From the NCBI GenBank assembly GCA_021798955.1, contig JAJZBK010000002.1, positions 89,716 to 153,715 of the forward strand: 64,000 nt of DNA, written 5' to 3'. The notes under the pieces were generated by a model that saw only the letters and a list, made by a program, of their open reading frames with translations, made no database searches and was not told where the DNA came from. Every line of letters starts with the position of its first letter. The first letter of the stretch is position 1. Positions 9,402-18,759 of the stretch are shown piece by piece. This stretch comes from Actinomycetes bacterium. Its GTDB lineage: Bacteria; Actinomycetota; Acidimicrobiia; Acidimicrobiales; RAAP-2. A program made the translations under genes and the position numbers.

Positions 9402-11042
9402 ATGGGGGCAACAGTGACCGAATGGAACTTCGCCGACGTGTGGGAGGCTGTCGCCGACCACCTGGCCGACGCAGCAGCCCTGACGCATGGGGAGCGCACG
9501 GTGAGCTGGCGGGAGCTGGACCGTCGTGCCGACGGTCTCGCCCGATGGCTGCTCGACCAAGGCGTTAAGCGCCAGGACAAGGTGGCGCTGTACCTGACGA
9601 ACTGTCCCGAGTACCTCGAGGCAACCTTCGCCGCCTTCAAGATCAGCCTGGTCCCGATCAACACCAACTACCGCTACGCCGACGCCGAGCTTGCGTACCT
9701 GTGGGAGAACGCCGATGCCGTCGCCGTGGTCTTCCACGGGTCCTTCACCGAGCGAGCCGACCGGGTCCGCCACCTGGTCCCCCGGGTACGGAGCTGGCTG
9801 TGGGTCGACGACGGGTCCGGGCCCTGTCCGGAGTGGGCCCTGCCCTACGAGGACGCCGTGGCCACACCGACAGGCGAGCGGGTCCGGGCGCCGTGGGGCC
9901 GTGGTGCCGACGACCTCCTCATGCTGTACACCGGTGGCACGACGGGGATGCCCAAGGGGGTCATGTGGCGCCAGGACGACCTCTTCGCCCGGCTGAACGC
10001 CTCGGGGTTCCGTCGCTACGACCAAGACGCCGGCCTCTCCGACGTGCACGCGCAACTGGAGGGAGGCGAAAGCGGGATGACGCTCCTGCCCGCCTGCCCC
10101 CTCATGCACGGCACCGGCTGCTTCACCGCCCTCGAGTGCCTGGCCGAAGGCGGCCGGGTCGTCACGCTCGCCTCCCGTCAGTTCGACCCCGTCGAGCTCC
10201 TCGACACCGTCGAGCGCGAGCAGGTCAACGGGGTGGTGATCGTCGGCGACGCCTTCGCCAAGCCCATCCTTGCTGCCCTCGACGACCACCCCGGTCGATG
10301 GGACCTCACCAGCCTGGTCGGGATGATCTCCTCGGGGGTCATGTGGAGCGAGGAGACCAAGCAGGGGTTGCTCAAGCACCACCCAGGCATGCTGCTCATC
10401 GACGCCTTCTCCTCCTCGGAGGCGCTCGGCATGGGGACGTCGGTGTCGTCGGGCGCCGACGCCTCGCAGACGGCGCGCTTTACCCTCGGACCCGAGGTCC
10501 GGGTCCTCGATGCCGACGGCCGTGACGTCGTGCCCGGCTCGGGCACCGTGGGCGTGCTGGCCCTCGGAGGCCGGATCCCGCTCGGGTACTACAAAGACGA
10601 GGACAAGTCGGCGAGCACCTTCCGGGTCATCGACGGTGCCCGGTACTCGGTGCCCGGGGACTTCGCCGAGGTCGCCGAAGACGGGACGATCCACCTGCTC
10701 GGACGGGGCTCGGCGTGCATCAACACCGGTGGCGAGAAGGTCTACCCCGAAGAGGTCGAAGAGGCGGTCAAGACCTTCGACGGCATCGTCGACGCGGTGG
10801 CCGTGGGCATCCCCAACGAGCGCTTCGGCGAGGAGATCGTGGCCGTGGTCGAGCTCGCCCCGGGCGTGCCCCCCGACCAGGTCGAGCCCCAGGCCGTCAT
10901 CGACCACGTCAAGGCCCAGCTGGCCTCCTACAAGGCACCCAAACGGGTCCGTTTGGTCGAGACGATCGGACGGTCTCCGTCGGGCAAGGTCGACTACGGT
11001 CGCCTCCGACGCGAGGCCACCGCCTGGGCCGGCGGGGAGTGA
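9402..11042 (+). CDS. Acyl-CoA synthetase (AMP-binding), FadD-like
   Basis: Activates a carboxylic acid to its CoA thioester through an acyl-adenylate. The P-loop YTGGTTGMPKGVMWRQ is at about residues 176-191. Further signatures are SSEALGMG, the motif around GYYKDEDKSASTF, and GRGSACINTGGEKVYPEEVE with the hinge. The C-terminal SPSGKVDYGRL carries the catalytic lysine. The close match to long-chain and steroid-ring FadD enzymes fits the neighbouring acyl-CoA dehydrogenase. The start may be ATG 9402 or, four codons later, GTG 9414, which would begin MTEWNFADVW as in many relatives. Confidence 0.95.
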   Translation: MGATVTEWNFADVWEAVADHLADAAALTHGERTVSWRELDRRADGLARWLLDQGVKRQDKVALYLTNCPEYLEATFAAFKISLVPINTNYRYADAELAYLWENADAVAVVFHGSFTERADRVRHLVPRVRSWLWVDDGSGPCPEWALPYEDAVATPTGERVRAPWGRGADDLLMLYTGGTTGMPKGVMWRQDDLFARLNASGFRRYDQDAGLSDVHAQLEGGESGMTLLPACPLMHGTGCFTALECLAEGGRVVTLASRQFDPVELLDTVEREQVNGVVIVGDAFAKPILAALDDHPGRWDLTSLVGMISSGVMWSEETKQGLLKHHPGMLLIDAFSSSEALGMGTSVSSGADASQTARFTLGPEVRVLDADGRDVVPGSGTVGVLALGGRIPLGYYKDEDKSASTFRVIDGARYSVPGDFAEVAEDGTIHLLGRGSACINTGGEKVYPEEVEEAVKTFDGIVDAVAVGIPNERFGEEIVAVVELAPGVPPDQVEPQAVIDHVKAQLASYKAPKRVRLVETIGRSPSGKVDYGRLRREATAWAGGE

Positions 11043-11058
11043 CCGGCCCGACCGCCAG

Positions 11059-12465
11059 ATGACCGGCCCGACCGACGGGGACGACCTCGACCCGGGGAGC
11101 AGACCGGTAACACACCGGAGCCGGTTGGCCCGCGGATCGGCCGCGCTCCGGGTGGCCGGAAGGCTCGGGGCCGGACATGCCGTCGGAGCGCTGCAGACAC
11201 GGCTCGCGCCTCCCGAGCGCCGCGAAGCGGTCGCTGCCGCCGCCGAGCTCCGCACGGCCCGACAAGTCTCCGACGCCCTCGGTGGGATGAAGGGGGCACT
11301 GATGAAGCTCGGCCAGATGGCCAGCTTCCTCGACGACGAGCTCCCCGAGGCCTACCGGGTCGCCCTCGCCGAGCTCCAGACCGACGCCCCCCCGATGGCC
11401 CCGGAGCTCGCAGCCTCGGTGGTCGCCGACGCCCTCGGTGACCGGCCGGAGCGGATCTTCGCCTCGTGGGACGAGCGGCCACTTGCCGCCGCGTCGATCG
11501 GCCAGGTCCACCGGGCGGTCACCCGCACCGGCCTGGCAGTCGCCGTCAAGGTGCAGTACCCGGGAGTCGCCGAGGCCATCGAGTCCGACCTCGCCAACAC
11601 GGCGCTCGTCGCCCGTCTCCTCCCGATGCTCTTCCCCTCCCTCGACGCCACGGTCCTGGCCGAAGAGCTGCGCGCCCGTCTCGGAGAGGAGCTCGACTAC
11701 GAGCACGAGGCACGCAACCAGCAGCGGTTCGCCGATGCCTACCGCGGCCATCCCTTCATCCACGTCCCCGAGGTCGTGAGCGAGCTGTCGGGCCCGGGCG
11801 TGCTCACCGCCGAGCTGGCCGAGGGCGCGCGCTTCGCCGAGCTCGAGACGTGGTCGCAGCACGAACGCGACCTTGCCGGCGAGACGCTGTTCCGCTTCGT
11901 GTTCCGGGGCATCAACCGCCTCGGCATGTTCAACGGCGACCCCCACCCGGGCAACTACCTGTTCCGACCGGGCGGACGGGTCAGCTTCCTCGACTTCGGC
12001 CTGGTGAAGTACTTCACGCCCGACGAGACGGCCGTCTTCAACCGGATGATCGAGACCCTCGTCCTCGCCGGCGACGGCGAGGCCTACCGTCGGGTGCTCG
12101 AGGACATCGGGCTCCTGAGGCCCACGCCGTCGCTGTCGACCGACGAGGTCGTCGCCTTCTTCGCCCACTTCCACCGGCTGGTCCTCGAACGCGGCCCGGT
12201 GCACGTCGACCACGCCTATGCCTCCGAGACGCTCCGTCGGGTGTTCGACACGACGAGCCCGGTAGCCCGCGCCGTCGACCTCCCTCCCATGTTCGTGGTG
12301 GTCCAGCGCATCAACCTCGGGCTCTACGCCCTCCTGGCCCGCCTGGGGGCAACCGTCGACTGGCGCTCGGTGGCCGAGGAGCTCTGGCCCATGACCGACG
12401 GGCCGCCCTCGACCGAGCTCGGGCACCAAGAGGCGGCATGGGCAGCGAGCCGGGACGGGACCTGA
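11059..12465 (+). CDS. UbiB/ABC1-family atypical kinase
   Basis: A 468-residue protein of the UbiB/Coq8 family, whose members are protein-kinase-like ATPases linked to quinone and lipid biology. Family marks: the KxGQ motif in MKLGQMASFLDDELPE (about residues 81-97), the Ala-rich nucleotide loop AAASIGQVHRA (about 143), AVKVQYPGV, the catalytic NGDPHPGNYLF (about 293) and the metal-binding FLDFGLVKYF (about 310). It starts 16 nt after the acyl-CoA ligase stop, so the two may share a transcript. The open frame continues far upstream, but only as a shadow of the ligase gene. The substrate is unknown. Confidence 0.92.
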   Translation: MTGPTDGDDLDPGSRPVTHRSRLARGSAALRVAGRLGAGHAVGALQTRLAPPERREAVAAAAELRTARQVSDALGGMKGALMKLGQMASFLDDELPEAYRVALAELQTDAPPMAPELAASVVADALGDRPERIFASWDERPLAAASIGQVHRAVTRTGLAVAVKVQYPGVAEAIESDLANTALVARLLPMLFPSLDATVLAEELRARLGEELDYEHEARNQQRFADAYRGHPFIHVPEVVSELSGPGVLTAELAEGARFAELETWSQHERDLAGETLFRFVFRGINRLGMFNGDPHPGNYLFRPGGRVSFLDFGLVKYFTPDETAVFNRMIETLVLAGDGEAYRRVLEDIGLLRPTPSLSTDEVVAFFAHFHRLVLERGPVHVDHAYASETLRRVFDTTSPVARAVDLPPMFVVVQRINLGLYALLARLGATVDWRSVAEELWPMTDGPPSTELGHQEAAWAASRDGT

Positions 12466-12485
12466 AGCGGCCGGTGGCGCCTGCT

Positions 12486-12520
12486 CCACCTGCCCGCCGG
12501 CGTGGTGGCGCGGCAGGTGG
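12486..12520. terminator. Bidirectional hairpin between convergent genes
   Basis: CCACCTGCC-CGCC pairs with GGCG-C-GGCAGGTGG across an eight-base loop, giving a 13-pair stem with one bulged C. It lies between the stops of the UbiB-like gene and rmlA and could stop transcription from both sides. Confidence 0.6.
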
Positions 12521-12526
12521 GCCAGG

Positions 12527-13270
12527 TCAGGCCTTGTTGGCGCCGTGCTCCCGAACGAAGTCGTTGACGGCGTAGTAGGCGTCGATCGACTCGCCGGCGT
12601 CTCCCCAGAAGCCCTCGAGGACGTCGAAGGCCATCGTCCCCTGACGGATGTAGTGATTGTTGACGTCGGTGATCTCGAGCTCGCCGCGCCCCGACGGTTC
12701 GAGGGTCGGGATCACCCGGAACACGTCGGCGTCGTAGCAGTAGATACCGGTCACGCCGAACGTCGACGGCGGGTCTGAGGGCTTCTCGACGATGCCGCAC
12801 ACCCGGCCGCTCTCGTCGAAGGCGGGCACCCCGAGATGTCGGAGGTGCCGCTCCTCCTCCACTGGCGTGAGGAGGATCCGCGCACCCGTCGGGTTGGCGC
12901 AGAACGCTTCCACCATCGGTCGGATCGATCCGCCGACGATGTTGTCGGCGAGCATGACGAGCACCGGGTCCTCCCCGACGAACCGCTCGGCCAGGCCGAG
13001 TGCTTCGGCGATGCCACCGGGGCGCTCTTGATAGCCGTAGGAGAGGCGGTCGATGCCGAACTCGTGGCCGTTGCCGAGGAGCCGGAGGAACTCACCGGCG
13101 TGGGTGCCACCGGTCACCACCATGACCTCGGTGATGCCGGCGTTGACCAGGGCCTCGATGGCGTAGTTCACCATCGGCCGGTCGTAGATGGGCAGGAGGT
13201 GCTTGTTGGTGATCCGGGTCAGGGGATGCAGACGCGACCCGGTCCCTCCCGCCAGCAGGACGCCTTTCAC
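12527..13270 (-). CDS. rmlA: Glucose-1-phosphate thymidylyltransferase-like nucleotidyltransferase
   Basis: Couples a sugar-1-phosphate to an NTP, most likely glucose-1-phosphate and dTTP, the first step to dTDP-rhamnose. The 247-residue protein starts MKGVLLAGGTGSRLHPLT, the nucleotide-binding loop of the family, followed by NKHLLPIYDRPMVNYAI, VMLADNIVGG and GIVEKP. It is somewhat shorter than the Gram-negative RmlA (about 290). GTG 13270 is the start: it begins exactly at the conserved loop and lies seven bases after TACACT. The partner genes rmlB and rmlD are 41 kb away in this window and rmlC is absent from it. Confidence 0.88.
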   Translation of the reverse strand: MKGVLLAGGTGSRLHPLTRITNKHLLPIYDRPMVNYAIEALVNAGITEVMVVTGGTHAGEFLRLLGNGHEFGIDRLSYGYQERPGGIAEALGLAERFVGEDPVLVMLADNIVGGSIRPMVEAFCANPTGARILLTPVEEERHLRHLGVPAFDESGRVCGIVEKPSDPPSTFGVTGIYCYDADVFRVIPTLEPSGRGELEITDVNNHYIRQGTMAFDVLEGFWGDAGESIDAYYAVNDFVREHGANKA

Positions 13271-13277
13271 TCGGCCG

Positions 13278-13283
13278 AGTGTA
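13278..13283 (-). promoter_or_regulatory. -10 element (TACACT) of rmlA
   Basis: TACACT on the minus strand is followed by seven bases and GTG 13270, so the message is probably leaderless or nearly so. Confidence 0.45.
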
Positions 13284-13308
13284 GACGAGCCCTGACCACC
13301 GTGCCCGG

Positions 13309-13374
13309 GCGCTGGTCGGCAGATCGCGGCAGGGGCGCTGGTCGGCAGATCGCGGCAGGGGCGCCGGTCGGCAG
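13309..13374. repeat. 26-bp tandem repeat, 2.5 copies
   Basis: The unit starting GCGCTGGTCGGCAGATCGCG occurs at 13309-13334 and 13335-13360 exactly, with a partial copy to 13374. It lies between rmlA and the divergent aldo/keto reductase gene. Confidence 0.93.
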
Positions 13375-13493
13375 CGCCCGACCGGTTGGAGCCGGAGCCC
13401 GGCCGGGTAGAACAACTAGGTAGACCGTCAGCACGGAGCACGTGCCCGCCGGCAAGCCTGGCGGGCACGGCGCCGACCAGGAGGAGCGTGCCG

Positions 13494-14534
13494 ATGCCGA
13501 CCACCGCACGTCCAACCGTCCCCTTGGGGACGACTGGCATGGCCATCACCCGTGTCGGGTTCGGTGCCTGGGCCATCGGAGGCGGAGGGTGGACCTTCGC
13601 CTGGGGCGACCAGGACGACGAGGCGTCGGTAGCGGCCATCCGTCACGCTGTCGAACGCGGCGTGAACTGGGTCGACACCGCCGCTGTCTACGGGCTCGGC
13701 CACTCCGAAGAGGTCGTCGCACGGGCGCTCACCGGACTGGCCGAAGCGGACCGACCCTACGTCTTCACCAAGTGCGGGCTGGTCTGGGACGAGACCGACC
13801 GTCACCGCCCGCCGCGCCGGGTCGGCGCCCCGTCCAGCATCCGTGCCGAGGTGGAAGGCTCGCTGCGCCGCCTCGGGGTCGAGCGCATCGACCTCTACCA
13901 GATGCACTGGCCCGCCGAGGACGGAACACCACTCGAGGCATACTGGGGAACGCTGTGCGACCTGCGGGCGGAAGGCAAGGTTGCCGCCATCGGGCTCTCC
14001 AACCACGACGCCGCCCAGCTCGAACGGGCCGAGGCTGTCGGTCACGTCGACACGCTCCAGCCCCCGCTCTCGCTCATCGAGCGGAGGGCAGCCGCCGAGA
14101 CGATCCCCTGGTGCGCCGCGCACTCGACCGGCGTGATCGTCTACAGCCCCATGCAGTCGGGACTGCTCACCGGCTCGTTCGACGAGGCCCGGGGCGCTGC
14201 GCTCCCCGACGACGACTGGCGGTCGCGCTCGCCTGATTTCACCGGGGAGGGATTGCGAGCCAACCTCGCGCTCGCCAGGGCTCTCGAGCCGATCGCCCGC
14301 CGTCACCACACGACACCTGCTGCCGTGGCCGTGGCATGGACCCTCGCCGTGCCCGGGGTCACCGGCGCCATCGTCGGGGCCCGCTCCCCCGAGCAGGTCG
14401 ACGGCTGGGTCGACGCCGACGGGCTCCTCCTCGACGCCACCGACGTTGCCGCACTGACCGAGGCGGTGGCATCGACGAGAGCGGGTCGCGGCCCGGTCGT
14501 CCCGCTCGAGGCGGCTGCCGAGGCCCAGCCGTGA
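13494..14534 (+). CDS. Aldo/keto reductase
   Basis: A 346-residue NADPH-dependent oxidoreductase of the AKR TIM-barrel family. Visible are the N-terminal VGFGAWAIGGGGW, the catalytic block NWVDTAAVYGLGHSE (Asp and Tyr), FTKCGLVW (Lys), DLYQMHWP (His), GLSNHD and the C-terminal cofactor stretch GAIVGARSPEQV. The start at ATG 13494 is set by AGGAGGAG at 13479-13486. The stop overlaps the next gene by GTGA, so both proteins should be made from one mRNA. The substrate is unknown. Confidence 0.93.
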   Translation: MPTTARPTVPLGTTGMAITRVGFGAWAIGGGGWTFAWGDQDDEASVAAIRHAVERGVNWVDTAAVYGLGHSEEVVARALTGLAEADRPYVFTKCGLVWDETDRHRPPRRVGAPSSIRAEVEGSLRRLGVERIDLYQMHWPAEDGTPLEAYWGTLCDLRAEGKVAAIGLSNHDAAQLERAEAVGHVDTLQPPLSLIERRAAAETIPWCAAHSTGVIVYSPMQSGLLTGSFDEARGAALPDDDWRSRSPDFTGEGLRANLALARALEPIARRHHTTPAAVAVAWTLAVPGVTGAIVGARSPEQVDGWVDADGLLLDATDVAALTEAVASTRAGRGPVVPLEAAAEAQP

Positions 14535-15067
14535 CGACGCCAAGCGCCGGGCTCCTCGTCGACGCCTTCGACCGCGTTGCCGAGGTCGTCGAGGCCACTG
14601 TCACCGGCCTCGACCGAACCTCGTTGACGTGGCGGCCCGACCCGGACGCCAACCCGATCGCCTGGCTGGTCTGGCATCTCACCCGGGTACAGGACGACCA
14701 CGTCGCCGACGTCGCCGGTGCTCCTCAGGTCTGGATCGAGGAGGGGTTCGTCGGCCGGTTCGGGCTGGCCCTCGAGCCGGGTGACACCGGCTACGGGCAT
14801 ACCCCGGCCGAGGTGGCCGCGGTCACCGCCGACGCCGATGGTCTGCTCGCCTACCACCGTGCCGTCCACGCTGCCACGGTTCGCTTCGTCGACGGCATCG
14901 TGGACAAGGACCTGGCTCGCATCGTCGACGAGCGGTGGGACCCGCCCGTCACCCTCGGGGTCCGGCTGGTCTCGGTCATCGCCGACGACCTGCAGCACGC
15001 CGGCCAAGCTGCCTACCTGCGGGGTCTTCTCGAGCGGCAGAGCGGGCTCGCCCCGAGCACCCGCTGA
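14531..15067 (+). CDS. DinB-like / DUF664 family protein
   Basis: A 178-residue four-helix-bundle protein of the DinB superfamily, which includes mycothiol-dependent enzymes in actinobacteria. Candidate metal ligands are the histidines in WHLTRVQDDH (about residues 43-52) and DDLQHAGQAAYLRG near the C-terminus. The start GTG 14531 overlaps the TGA of the aldo/keto reductase by 4 nt. Coupling to an oxidoreductase suggests a thiol-linked detoxification role, but that is inference. Confidence 0.82.
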   Translation: MTTPSAGLLVDAFDRVAEVVEATVTGLDRTSLTWRPDPDANPIAWLVWHLTRVQDDHVADVAGAPQVWIEEGFVGRFGLALEPGDTGYGHTPAEVAAVTADADGLLAYHRAVHAATVRFVDGIVDKDLARIVDERWDPPVTLGVRLVSVIADDLQHAGQAAYLRGLLERQSGLAPSTR

Positions 15068-15112
15068 CCTCGGCCACGGGCATACCGAGGGGGCTAGAGG
15101 TGTTGGAAGAAG

Positions 15113-15133
15113 TGGACCCGGGGGAAGGGTCCA
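15113..15133 (+). terminator. Hairpin after the DinB-like gene
   Basis: TGGACCC and GGGTCCA form a perfect seven-pair stem around a GGGGGAA loop, 46 bp past the stop codon. No U tract follows. Confidence 0.4.
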
Positions 15134-15403
15134 GAAGGAGGCGGCCGGTGGAGTTGACAGATCGGAACCTCATCAGCCGAGGGTGAGCGACAGCGAGGGC
15201 CGGTGCAGCGAGCCGGTCGGGTAGGCCCCTGATCACCCAAGCGGCACGCAGGGCTCGGCGGGGAGCCGGTGCAGCGGCACGGGGCCCGGAAGCCTCCACG
15301 GGGTGCAGCGCCCACACGAGCGGTCGCCACAACCTCGGCGTACACCAAGAGCAGCGCCCGACCTCCGGGTGACCTGAGAGGCGGGCGCTCGTTCGCGTCC
15401 GGT

Positions 15404-15451
15404 CTGGGACATCAGCCGGCTGGGACATCGGCTGGCTGGGACATCGGCTCG
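15404..15451. repeat. 16-bp tandem repeat, 3 copies
   Basis: Three adjacent 16-mers (CTGGGACATCAGCCGG, CTGGGACATCGGCTGG and CTGGGACATCGGCTCG) lie just upstream of the lipoprotein promoter. Confidence 0.9.
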
Positions 15452-15471
15452 CCTGACGTCCTCGGCCTCGC

Positions 15472-15477
15472 TACGGT
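15472..15477 (+). promoter_or_regulatory. -10 element (TACGGT) of lipase-like lipoprotein gene
   Basis: TACGGT lies eight bases before ATG 15486. A nearly leaderless message supports this start even though it gives a long N-terminal region before the signal segment. Confidence 0.4.
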
Positions 15478-15485
15478 GCAGCGTC

Positions 15486-16844
15486 ATGAGGCAGGGCCAC
15501 CGGGCGTTCGCCGGTTCACAGAGAAGCACGACCTCGCCGCTGCCGGGTCGCCGTAGCGGTCTCCCCGGTGGCGGTCGGCCACCCCACCCGAGGCGGCGGC
15601 GTGCTCGGCTCCGAGCCACCTGGCCGATGGGCCTGGTCGTGGTGGCCGTCCTGCTCGCCAGCTGCGGTGTCCCCCGACCGGTCGTCGCCCGGCGCCCGAT
15701 CGGTCCTGCCACTCCCCTTGCGGCAGCCGGGCTACCTGCCTTCTACCTGCCTCCCGAGCCGTTCCGGCCCCAGCCGCCAGGGGCACTGGTCAGCGAGGAA
15801 GCCGTCCCCGCTCCCGGGGGGCTGCCCAGCGGCTCGTCGGTCGTGCGGATCCTCTACCACTCGCTGTCCGACACCGGCACCGACGTGCTGGTGTCCGGAG
15901 TCGTCGTCGTCCCCCCGGGGCCGGCCCCCGCCGGCGGGTTCCCCATCGTCACCTGGGCCCATCCCACCACGGGCCTGCCGCCGACCTGTATGCCGTCCCT
16001 CGACGGTGCCGCCCCGATCCCCTACCTCGGATCGTTCCTTCGGGCGGGTGACGTCGTCGCCGCGACCGACTACCAAGGACTGCCGCCGGGCGGGATCGAG
16101 CCGTACCTCGTCGGCCAGAGCGAGGCCTACGACGTCCTCGACGCGGCCCGGGCAGCCCGGCAGCTCCTCGGCGGCCGGGCGTCGAACACGGTGCTGGTGG
16201 CCGGTTACTCGCAGGGTGCCCAGGCCGCCTTGGTCGCCGGCCAGGTCGCCCAGCTCTACGCCCCCGACCTCTACGTACGCGGCATCGTGGCCATCGCCCC
16301 GCCGGCCTCCGTCACCGAGCTCGTCCCCCACCCCCTCGGCACGACGCCCGACGGCGGGCTGGTCTTCGCGGTGATGGCGCTGGTCGCCTGGGCCGCCGAC
16401 ACGCCGGGGACCTCGCTTGCCACGACCATCCTGCCGGCCGCTCGGCACGTGGCCGAGGGCCTCGAGCACGAGTGCGCCCCGGCCGCCGTCACTGCCTTCG
16501 CCGGCCTCGCTCCCGACGCCGTGTTGCGCCACGGGTGGGCCACGACACCGGCCGCCCAGGCGCTCGAGACGGCGAGCACCGTCGGCGGTGCCCCGGTGTT
16601 CGTCCCCATCCTGGTCGTGCAAGGCACGGCCGACCACGTCGTCCCGCCGTCCGGCACCACCTCGCTCGTCCGGAGCGAGCTGTGCCGGGTCCAGCACGAC
16701 ACGGTCGCCTACGACCAGGTCCGAGGAGCCGGCCACGGCAGCGTCGTGGCGGACGCTCAGTCCGAGGTCGTCTCGTGGATCGGCGCCCGGCTCAGCGGGG
16801 CCCCCGAACCTCCGAGCCCCTGCGGCGCTCCGCCGCCACGCTGA
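15486..16844 (+). CDS. Secreted lipase/esterase-like lipoprotein (alpha/beta hydrolase)
   Basis: A 452-residue alpha/beta hydrolase resembling the secretory lipase family (PF03583). The N-terminus is unusually long and Arg-rich (48 residues) before the hydrophobic stretch MGLVVVAVLLASC, whose Cys60 is the predicted lipid-attachment residue. The nucleophile elbow is AGYSQGAQAAL near residue 242. The acid is probably the Asp in VQGTADHVVPPSG and the base the His in RGAGHGSV. The protein should act outside the cell, anchored to the membrane, on lipid or ester substrates. It is convergent with ftsX. Confidence 0.86.
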   Translation: MRQGHRAFAGSQRSTTSPLPGRRSGLPGGGRPPHPRRRRARLRATWPMGLVVVAVLLASCGVPRPVVARRPIGPATPLAAAGLPAFYLPPEPFRPQPPGALVSEEAVPAPGGLPSGSSVVRILYHSLSDTGTDVLVSGVVVVPPGPAPAGGFPIVTWAHPTTGLPPTCMPSLDGAAPIPYLGSFLRAGDVVAATDYQGLPPGGIEPYLVGQSEAYDVLDAARAARQLLGGRASNTVLVAGYSQGAQAALVAGQVAQLYAPDLYVRGIVAIAPPASVTELVPHPLGTTPDGGLVFAVMALVAWAADTPGTSLATTILPAARHVAEGLEHECAPAAVTAFAGLAPDAVLRHGWATTPAAQALETASTVGGAPVFVPILVVQGTADHVVPPSGTTSLVRSELCRVQHDTVAYDQVRGAGHGSVVADAQSEVVSWIGARLSGAPEPPSPCGAPPPR

Positions 16845-16913
16845 GGCGTCGCCGGCTGGGGACGCCGGGTGGGGACGCCGGGTGCTCCAGGTGGGTCGGC
16901 GATGCGCCCTCGG

Positions 16914-17804
16914 TCAGACCTCGAGGAACCGACGCACGGCAAGGGCCGAGCCCACTGCCCCGACGGCAACGCCGACCACGACCACGAAGACGCTGGTCAG
17001 GGCGACCTGGCCGATCCCCATCGACATCTGGGCGGCCAGGCTGTTGTGGTTGGCCACGGTCTTGACTGTGTCGAGGCCGAGCCCCCAGTAGAGGGAGAAG
17101 ACGGCGAGGACGGCGACCGCGCTCCCAAGGAAGCCCTGTGTCATGCCCTCGGCCATGAAGGGCAGGCGGATGAACCAGTTGGTCGCGCCGACCAGCTTCA
17201 TCACCGACACTTCCCGACGGCGGGCGAAGATGGCCATCCGGATCGTGTTGAGGATGAGGACGGCAGCCGAGAGCAGCAGCACCGCGGCGATGCTCAGGAA
17301 CACCCACTGGAGCACGTGGATGACGTTCTCCATGGTGCGGATCTGCGCTTCGGGGTACTGGACACGGTCGACACCCGGGCGACCGGTGAACTGTTGCTTG
17401 ATCGCGCTCGCCTCCGCCGGGTTGTAGAGGACGCACCGGTACGACGACGGCATGTCTCCCACCGTGAGGACGGACACCTCTTCGGCCGGGAGGATGCGCT
17501 TAGCCTCGGCGTAGTCGTACGACTGGCTGCGGTGGATGCACGAGCGCACGAACGGGTCGGCGCTCAGTTGGCGGCCGATGGTGGCGCTCTGGCCGCTCGT
17601 GGCGTTCGGTGCCACCCACACGATGGCGTCGACGTGCTGCTGCCACTGCACGGTGGCGTTCGAGGTGCCCTGCTTGAGCAGGAGAGCCGACCCGACCAGG
17701 GCGAGCGATACGGCGACGGTGAGGACGGCCGCCACCGTCATAAGCCGGTTGCGCCACAGGTTGGTGACGGCCTCCTTGGCGACGTAGCTGCCGGAGAGCG
17801 CCAT
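16914..17804 (-). CDS. ftsX: Cell division protein FtsX
   Basis: The membrane subunit of FtsEX, which transmits ATP hydrolysis by FtsE across the membrane to activate peptidoglycan hydrolases at the septum. The 296 residues show one N-terminal membrane helix (about 21-43), an extracellular domain of about 120 residues with two cysteines (SCIHRS and YRCVLY), and three C-terminal helices. The cytoplasmic loop REVSVMKLVGATNWFIRLPF is characteristic. Its start shares one base with the ftsE stop. The usual follower smpB is not here; instead a convergent lipoprotein gene follows. Confidence 0.95.
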   Translation of the reverse strand: MALSGSYVAKEAVTNLWRNRLMTVAAVLTVAVSLALVGSALLLKQGTSNATVQWQQHVDAIVWVAPNATSGQSATIGRQLSADPFVRSCIHRSQSYDYAEAKRILPAEEVSVLTVGDMPSSYRCVLYNPAEASAIKQQFTGRPGVDRVQYPEAQIRTMENVIHVLQWVFLSIAAVLLLSAAVLILNTIRMAIFARRREVSVMKLVGATNWFIRLPFMAEGMTQGFLGSAVAVLAVFSLYWGLGLDTVKTVANHNSLAAQMSMGIGQVALTSVFVVVVGVAVGAVGSALAVRRFLEV

Positions 17805-18655
17805 CAGGCCTCCTCAGTGCCGGCGTCGGGAACGGGGAGCGGCGGGCGGCGGATGGCGCCGCGACGGGAGCCACGCCGCGGGACGGGTCGGGCCGTCGGC
17901 CCGTCGGGACCTGCCGGCGCCTCGAGCACCCGTGCGCCGGTGGGCGACCCAGCACCGGCCGCGGCCACGGCCTGGTCGATGCCGTAGACGCCGCGGGCCT
18001 GGTCGCGGACGACCACGCCGCGATCGAGCTCGATGACCCGACGACGCATGTGGTCGACCATGCCGGCGTCGTGGGTGGCGACCACCACCGTGGTGCCGGT
18101 GCGATTGATGCGGTCGAGCAGGTTCATGATGCCGAGACTGGTCTTCGGGTCGAGGTTGCCGGTGGGCTCGTCGGCCAAGAGGATGAGCGGACGGTTGACG
18201 AAGGCGCGCGCCACCGCCACCCGCTGTTGCTCCCCACCCGAGAGCTCACCGGGGAGGTTGTCCCGCTTCTTGCTCAGCCCCACCAGGTCGAGCACCTGGG
18301 GGACCTGGGTGGCGATGACGTGGCGGGGCCGCCCGATGACCTCGAGAGCGAAGGCGACGTTCTCGAAGACGGTCTTGTTGGGCAGTAGGCGGAAGTCTTG
18401 GAAGACACAGCCGATGTTGCGCCGCAGGTACGGGATCCGGGCGTTCGAGAGGCGGCCGATGTCCTTGCCGGCCTCCCAGATGCGACCCGAGTCCGGCACC
18501 TCCTCGCGCAGGAGCAGCCGGATGAAGGTGGTCTTGCCCGAGCCCGAGGGCCCCACGAGGAAGACGAACTCGCCCTTCTCGATGTCGACCGAGCAGTCGC
18601 GCAGGGCAACGGTCGATCCCTTGTACGTCTTCGTGACGTTCTGGAACGTGATCAT
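17804..18655 (-). CDS. ftsE: Cell division ATP-binding protein FtsE
   Basis: The ABC ATPase of the FtsEX complex. Walker [16 protein letters not shown] is at residues 36-50, the signature [15 protein letters not shown] near 139 and Walker [14 protein letters not shown] near 160. After the ATPase core at about residue 228 there is a tail of some 55 Ala/Pro/Arg-rich residues, longer than in most relatives (usual length about 225-230). Translation is coupled to ftsX. A TACACT hexamer at 18760-18765 could start a transcript with a leader of about 100 nt, next to the palindrome CTCCGGCCGGAG (18766-18777). Confidence 0.96.
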   Translation of the reverse strand: MITFQNVTKTYKGSTVALRDCSVDIEKGEFVFLVGPSGSGKTTFIRLLLREEVPDSGRIWEAGKDIGRLSNARIPYLRRNIGCVFQDFRLLPNKTVFENVAFALEVIGRPRHVIATQVPQVLDLVGLSKKRDNLPGELSGGEQQRVAVARAFVNRPLILLADEPTGNLDPKTSLGIMNLLDRINRTGTTVVVATHDAGMVDHMRRRVIELDRGVVVRDQARGVYGIDQAVAAAGAGSPTGARVLEAPAGPDGPTARPVPRRGSRRGAIRRPPLPVPDAGTEEA

Positions 18656-18759
18656 GGACGGGCCGTCTCAGTCGTCGGCAGTGGCAGCGCACCGCAGCGA
18701 TCCGCGGGCGAGGCGGGCGGGCAGGGCGGTCGTGCCCGAGCTGTGCCGAGGTTGCGCTT

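Larger units (their letters stand above)
15068..15485. other. 418-bp gap without a recognised gene
   Basis: No convincing coding region is seen on either strand. The gap holds a hairpin at 15113-15133, a 16-bp tandem repeat at 15404-15451 and the promoter of the following lipoprotein gene. Confidence 0.6.

Noticed and set aside
10510-11058. N-terminal extension of the UbiB-like protein
   Set aside because: The open frame runs back through the acyl-CoA ligase gene, but the extra sequence is a frame shadow; homology-like sequence begins at ATG 11059.
12527-15067. An rmlABCD-type gene island around rmlA
   Set aside because: Only rmlA is there. The neighbours are a kinase-like gene, an aldo/keto reductase and a DinB-like gene, and rmlB/rmlD are 41 kb away.
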